NCBI RefSeq assembly: GCF_030445035.2
Contig: NC_080694.1
Coordinates: 72,059,147-72,123,146 of the forward strand
Direction: 5' to 3'
Length of the DNA: 64,000 bases
Origin: Dasypus novemcinctus
Lineage: Eukaryota > Chordata > Mammalia > Cingulata > Dasypodidae
The first letter of the stretch is position 1; every line of letters starts with the position of its first letter. The position numbers and the translations under genes were made by a program. This document shows positions 60,001 through 64,000 of this stretch, piece by piece. The notes beneath the pieces were generated by a model, which was given only the letters and a program-made list of their open reading frames with translations, did no database searches and was not told where the DNA came from.

Positions 60001-60593
60001 GGGATCCACCCTGTGGGCCATGGGAGGACATACAATGTCCAGTAACTGTCCCTGCAGCACCACCCAGGACAACTCCAAGTCCCGAAAATGCCCCCACATC
60101 TCATCTCTTCCTCCCACTCCCTACCCCCAGCAGCAACCATGGCCACTTTCTCCACACCAATGCCACATTTTCTTTGATTACTAATCAAAATAGTTCATGA
60201 ATAGAATATCAGTAAGTCTACTCCAATCCATACTCTACTCTTCCATCCTGTCAACCTTGGAATGGTTGTGTCCACTCCAGTTCTATATCAAGAGGGGCCT
60301 TAAATTTCACATGGATGCTGGATGCAATCCTCTTGCTTTCAGCTGTAGGCACTCTTGGCTCCCTGGTGTGGTGGTTGACCTTCTTCACCTCCATGTTAGC
60401 TGAGTGGGGTAAGTCCAATAAACCAGAGTGTAAGAGCTGAAGTCTGTTGAGGCTCAGGGCCTGGCTATCACATGGTCACTCTCAGAGATTCAGGTCCCCT
60501 GGGTATATATTAAACCCCAGCACCAACTACAGTTCAGGTAAAAGTAACAGGAGAGGCTTGTGAACAAAGATCACATCTGAGTCCAGCTCCATC
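60001..60593 (-). mobile_element. L1 3' UTR fragment
   Basis: Minus-strand L1 3' UTR (CATGGCCACTTTCTCCACAC at about 60139, CTTTCAGCTGTAGGCACTC at about 60336). Its 5' truncation point abuts retroviral env at about 60593. On the left the poly-A end is missing and satellite begins, so a later break removed it. Confidence 0.8.
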
Positions 60594-62350
60594 TGACGGT
60601 GTTCTTTAATTTGGTTCCAATTATGTTGGCTGTCATTCCATTTTAAAGGAGTGACTCACATCCTAGAATGCCTCCAGTCACAATTAAGTTGCTATCTGAC
60701 TTTCATAGCTTCTTGTTTTTCTCCTAACCAGAGTACTGCAGTTTCTAAGGCATCAAGCCTAGCTAATATACCTTGATCTATGGTAGTTTGATCATTTTTT
60801 TGGTAACGTTAGTCATTATTGCATTGACAATATAAGCAGTATTTGCAGATAGAACAAGGGCTGTTGCAGCTGTTCCAGTGGCAGCAGCAATAAGAATAGG
60901 AGAGATAATGCAAGCTATTAAGATTCCCATAAAGCATTTATGTTGCACTTTTGATAAAACTCTTGTGAAATATTCTATGGAAGAAGATTCTTCCCAAGGA
61001 GAAGTAAAATTGATAGGCACCCAGATTTGAGCTTTACATCTGACCACAAAAATAGCCATAATATTAAGGGTAGCTATGTTGTGATGTGAAATACACGATG
61101 AAAGGTAAGCAACTGTAGTGGTAATGTTGAAAGACATACCATAATGTAACATGGAAGAAGTATCTGTACATAGCATGTATACATATGGATGTGTGGTTCA
61201 TATCATCACTGAGTCTGATTGATTGTAAGTTTCTTGGTATAATTTGAGGAATGGGTATAGTTGCCATGAGAAAAATTATGAGTAAAGAAAGGTAGACCAA
61301 TTCTTCAAGATTTAGTGTTCCATGGACTGAAGTGCTCTAGATATTTTACTTATATAACAGCCCCAGATATTCCTCAATCAGTCCAGTAATGGAATAGTTA
61401 GAGGGTAACAAAAAATTAAAAACATGATGATAAGTTAAATGTCTGTGAGTTCCTTAATCAATCCAAGTAGCATTCAAAAGGGAACCACATTTAGGTTTAT
61501 TGCTATTACAAGGTATCCATGTAGCACCCTTGTGACTGGGATCAGTATCAACAAAAACTTTACATAGGGGTACATTTGGAGTTGTAGTAGTTGGACAATT
61601 GGAATTATTAGAGGAACTAGTAGATATGGCAGAAATAAAAGTAAAGTTACTAGTAGCACTTTGTCCTTTAGAACTATAATACAAGTGCCACATTGGCTGG
61701 ACTGCTACACAAAAGCTACTGTTAATGATGTCTTTAGTGAAACAATGGGGAGGTAATGAAGTTAGTAAGGTATAAGAACTATTTAATTGCATCTGGTAAA
61801 TTTCACTTATTAGTGGCCCTGCAGGAGAAACCCAGTATCCTTCTGTCTATGTTGAATCACTTGAGCATAATGGGGGCTCAGGATCCCACCAGAATGTAAG
61901 AGCAAATAGGGGTGGATCTATTATATGAGCCCAATAGGTGTGATTAGCAGTGGAGGGGTTAAAAGGCATAAGGATGAGCAATATGTCCATTTTCCATGTC
62001 CCCACCTTAGGAGAAGTAGTAGTGACTACTGCCAAATAAGTTAAAGTATTTTCAGGAATCTTAGGACACCCAACTTGTGCCATAAGAGGTTGTGCTTGGT
62101 TGCCCAATTTTTTAAGACCCTCCCCCCCCCCCCATGTAACTGGTTCAGCTCCTTGGGTAGTCTTAAGGGGGATGTTGGCCAATTGCAGGTTGAATGCTTC
62201 CAGGCTTGGTACTGGGTTGTGCTGCAAATTACACCAGGCCATGGTATGGTTTTATGTGCTTTGCTGGAAGTCAAAGCTGTCCTCCCGGGGAGAGAACACA
62301 TACATACCCTTGACCCCACACTAGTAAATTTACTGGATCATGTCAATTAC
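60594..62350 (-). mobile_element. Betaretrovirus-like ERV env fossil (class II)
   Basis: On the minus strand, from right to left: a stretch resembling the integrase C-terminus (about 62250-62345), then env overlapping it as in betaretroviruses. The surface subunit start has NHTYWAHIIDPPLF (about 61900-61945; compare the YWAYVPFPPL text of HERV-K). A cysteine- and Asn-glycosylation-rich middle follows (61454-61792). Next come the cleavage/fusion region (VRCKAQIWVP and SPWEESSSIEYFTRVL, then an Ala/Thr/Gly-rich fusion peptide; about 60840-61050) and the ectodomain helix region of the transmembrane subunit (about 60594-60780). Order and text match HERV-K-like Env. It is broken by several changes and by an L1 at its 3' side; gag and most of pol are not seen. 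Confidence 0.82.
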
Positions 62351-64000
62351 CATTAGCTTCTTGTTCATCCAGGAGTTTGTATAACATTTTAGGATAAATT
62401 TTTACAATTGGTATCTGAAAATGTCATTCTGCTGCTGTATAACTATCCTCATTGCACTTTAAAAAATTTAAAGTATGTAAGTCTATTTGTATGATGTCTT
62501 TTTGACTAGTTGGACCTAACACCCTATTCCCCCTTTTCAGTTTTGTAAACATAGTTTTAAGGTGGAATGAATTTATTCTGAAAAAAAAATTGTTAACATA
62601 ATATTGTTAATATAATGAAATAGGTTTAAAACCACTGTTTTTTTAGTTAGATTTTTGTTATTAGGCTAGGATAGATGATTGGGTTATATACAGCTTTGGG
62701 AAGGCATTGTAAAATTTACTGTTGGCTTGTTCACATATGAATGCATGCTGGCTTGACTTGCTAGAGGAGATATTAGAGAAAGTTTTAGCAAGTTTGAAAA
62801 CAAAGTGATAGTGACATTATTGGATATTAATTTTTGTGATAAACTAACAATATGTAGGGTTGCAGCATACAGCATCAATGTAAGTTTAATTTATGTCAGC
62901 TTACTATTATATATTACCCTGTGGTAGCTTTTAATGTGAATTGGACAAGTATGAGTTAAAGTATTTACTCTGTGGTTGCTTTTAGTGTAAATTAGGCAAG
63001 TATATGTTAAAGCATTTCCTTTTTGATTTTTAGGTAGAGAGGTTATTTATATATATTTTTTCTGATAATAGTTAAAACTATGATTAACAACTATATTATT
63101 TAATATTATGTTGGAACATTATTAAATATTTTTTAGGAATTTTATATACTCTAAGTATTTATATGACTTTTTTACTAATACAACTTTAACAGAGAGTTAA
63201 ATTGTTAAATTTATAACACTTTTAAGTATTGTTCATATAACTTATAACATATTAAATGAACTTAACTATTTTATTTTTTAAGGTAAAAGAACAAATACTT
63301 TGCAAAAGCTTGAAATAAAAGGCATTTTACAGGATTTAACTTTGAGAAAGCATGTTTGAACATTATGTTCCTTTAAAAGTAATAAGACTTGTTTTTTTTA
63401 GACCTATCAAATCTTACTTAACTTTATCCACAAAAATTCCTTTTCTGCACACTTTCTGCACTTTCTGTATTCAGTGAGGTTTTTTCCCAAATATTACTCT
63501 TTCTTAATAATGAGTTATTTTATCTTAGCACAAAATTATTTTCTGTTTACTTAATAATTAAAACACATTCTATACATCCTATATACATGAGTTACAAAAA
63601 TGATTTTGGAAGTTGTTTTTAAACAAACTTCTTACAACATACAATTACCATCAATACTAAACAAACATCAAAATAATGATTCAACTTGGTTGTATAGAAA
63701 TATAACTTTTATTTTTCTCAAATACCTAGTAGCATGCAATACTGGACAGTTTTAAGTTGAGAAGGGGTGGCTGGCTGCTAATAAGTTTTCCTGTTATGAA
63801 GTTGTCTTTTGTTATTATTATCAATTTAATTTCTGTTTAATAATGACATCTTGGAATTAGTTATTTAAACACTTCAATTCAAACAATGCTTTTACAAACT
63901 TCTTATGATTATTCATAACCATATAGACTATAATTCCTTTATCTTAAGACAATTTTACCTTCACAGAACAAATTTTTTCATTGAATGCTACTACAATAAT
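62351..64000. other. AT-rich DNA, unassigned
   Basis: About 1.65 kb that is strongly AT-rich. It lies where further pol sequence of the minus-strand ERV would be expected, but I see no convincing pol motif. Similar words recur at about 62917-62955 and 62967-63010 (TGTGGTAGCTTTTAATGTGA and TGTGGTTGCTTTTAGTGTAA), a small local duplication. Confidence 0.4.

Overview
This is vertebrate nuclear DNA from a placental mammal, most likely an armadillo (Dasypus or a close xenarthran). The main evidence is three copies of a tRNA-headed SINE of about 410 bp of the DAS type known from armadillos. It is supported by LINE-1 (L1) elements that share an unusually long 3' UTR. Nearly all of the window is made of transposable elements, processed gene copies and one large tandem repeat. 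The species call is an inference.

Layout. 1-1534: GC-rich tail of a betaretrovirus-like (class II) endogenous retrovirus, with an Env/Rec-like leader and a 3' LTR. 1545-14184: nested L1 fossils. They carry a twin-primed L1 (3630-6140), a GC-rich solo LTR with a perfect 6-bp target duplication (6386-7297), an RBM3 processed retrocopy with a full 156-codon reading frame (10879-12527) and a MaLR-like LTR. 14199-19421: a DAS SINE and a broken PPP4R2 retrocopy that landed at the same L1 target site; the retrocopy was later split by an L1 and an LTR. 19422-24053: L1 remnants, then quiet AT-rich DNA. 24070-25011: the one clear conventional host gene, an intact single-exon olfactory receptor of class II (family 2-like), with a splice acceptor just upstream. 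25012-32439: AT-rich intergenic DNA with scattered repeats.

32440-60000: remnants of a large satellite or minisatellite with a unit of about 78 bp, roughly 13 kb in all and by estimate about 170 units. It lies in four stretches cut by solo LTRs, L1s and a SINE, and the last stretch (58085-60000) is in the opposite orientation. 51035-57563 holds an L1 ORF2 with a recognisable reverse transcriptase, its 3' UTR, and a rearranged minus-strand L1 5' end. 57564-58084 (plus) and 60594-62350 (minus) are betaretroviral ERV fragments on either side of the inverted satellite block, which suggests a local inversion. 62351-64000 is AT-rich with nothing recognised.

The genes do not form a pathway. The value of the window lies in the order of insertions, which target duplications fix in many places, in the undescribed 78-bp satellite whose unit is a multiple of three, and in the intact RBM3 retrocopy. 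No RNA gene, CRISPR array or operon was seen.
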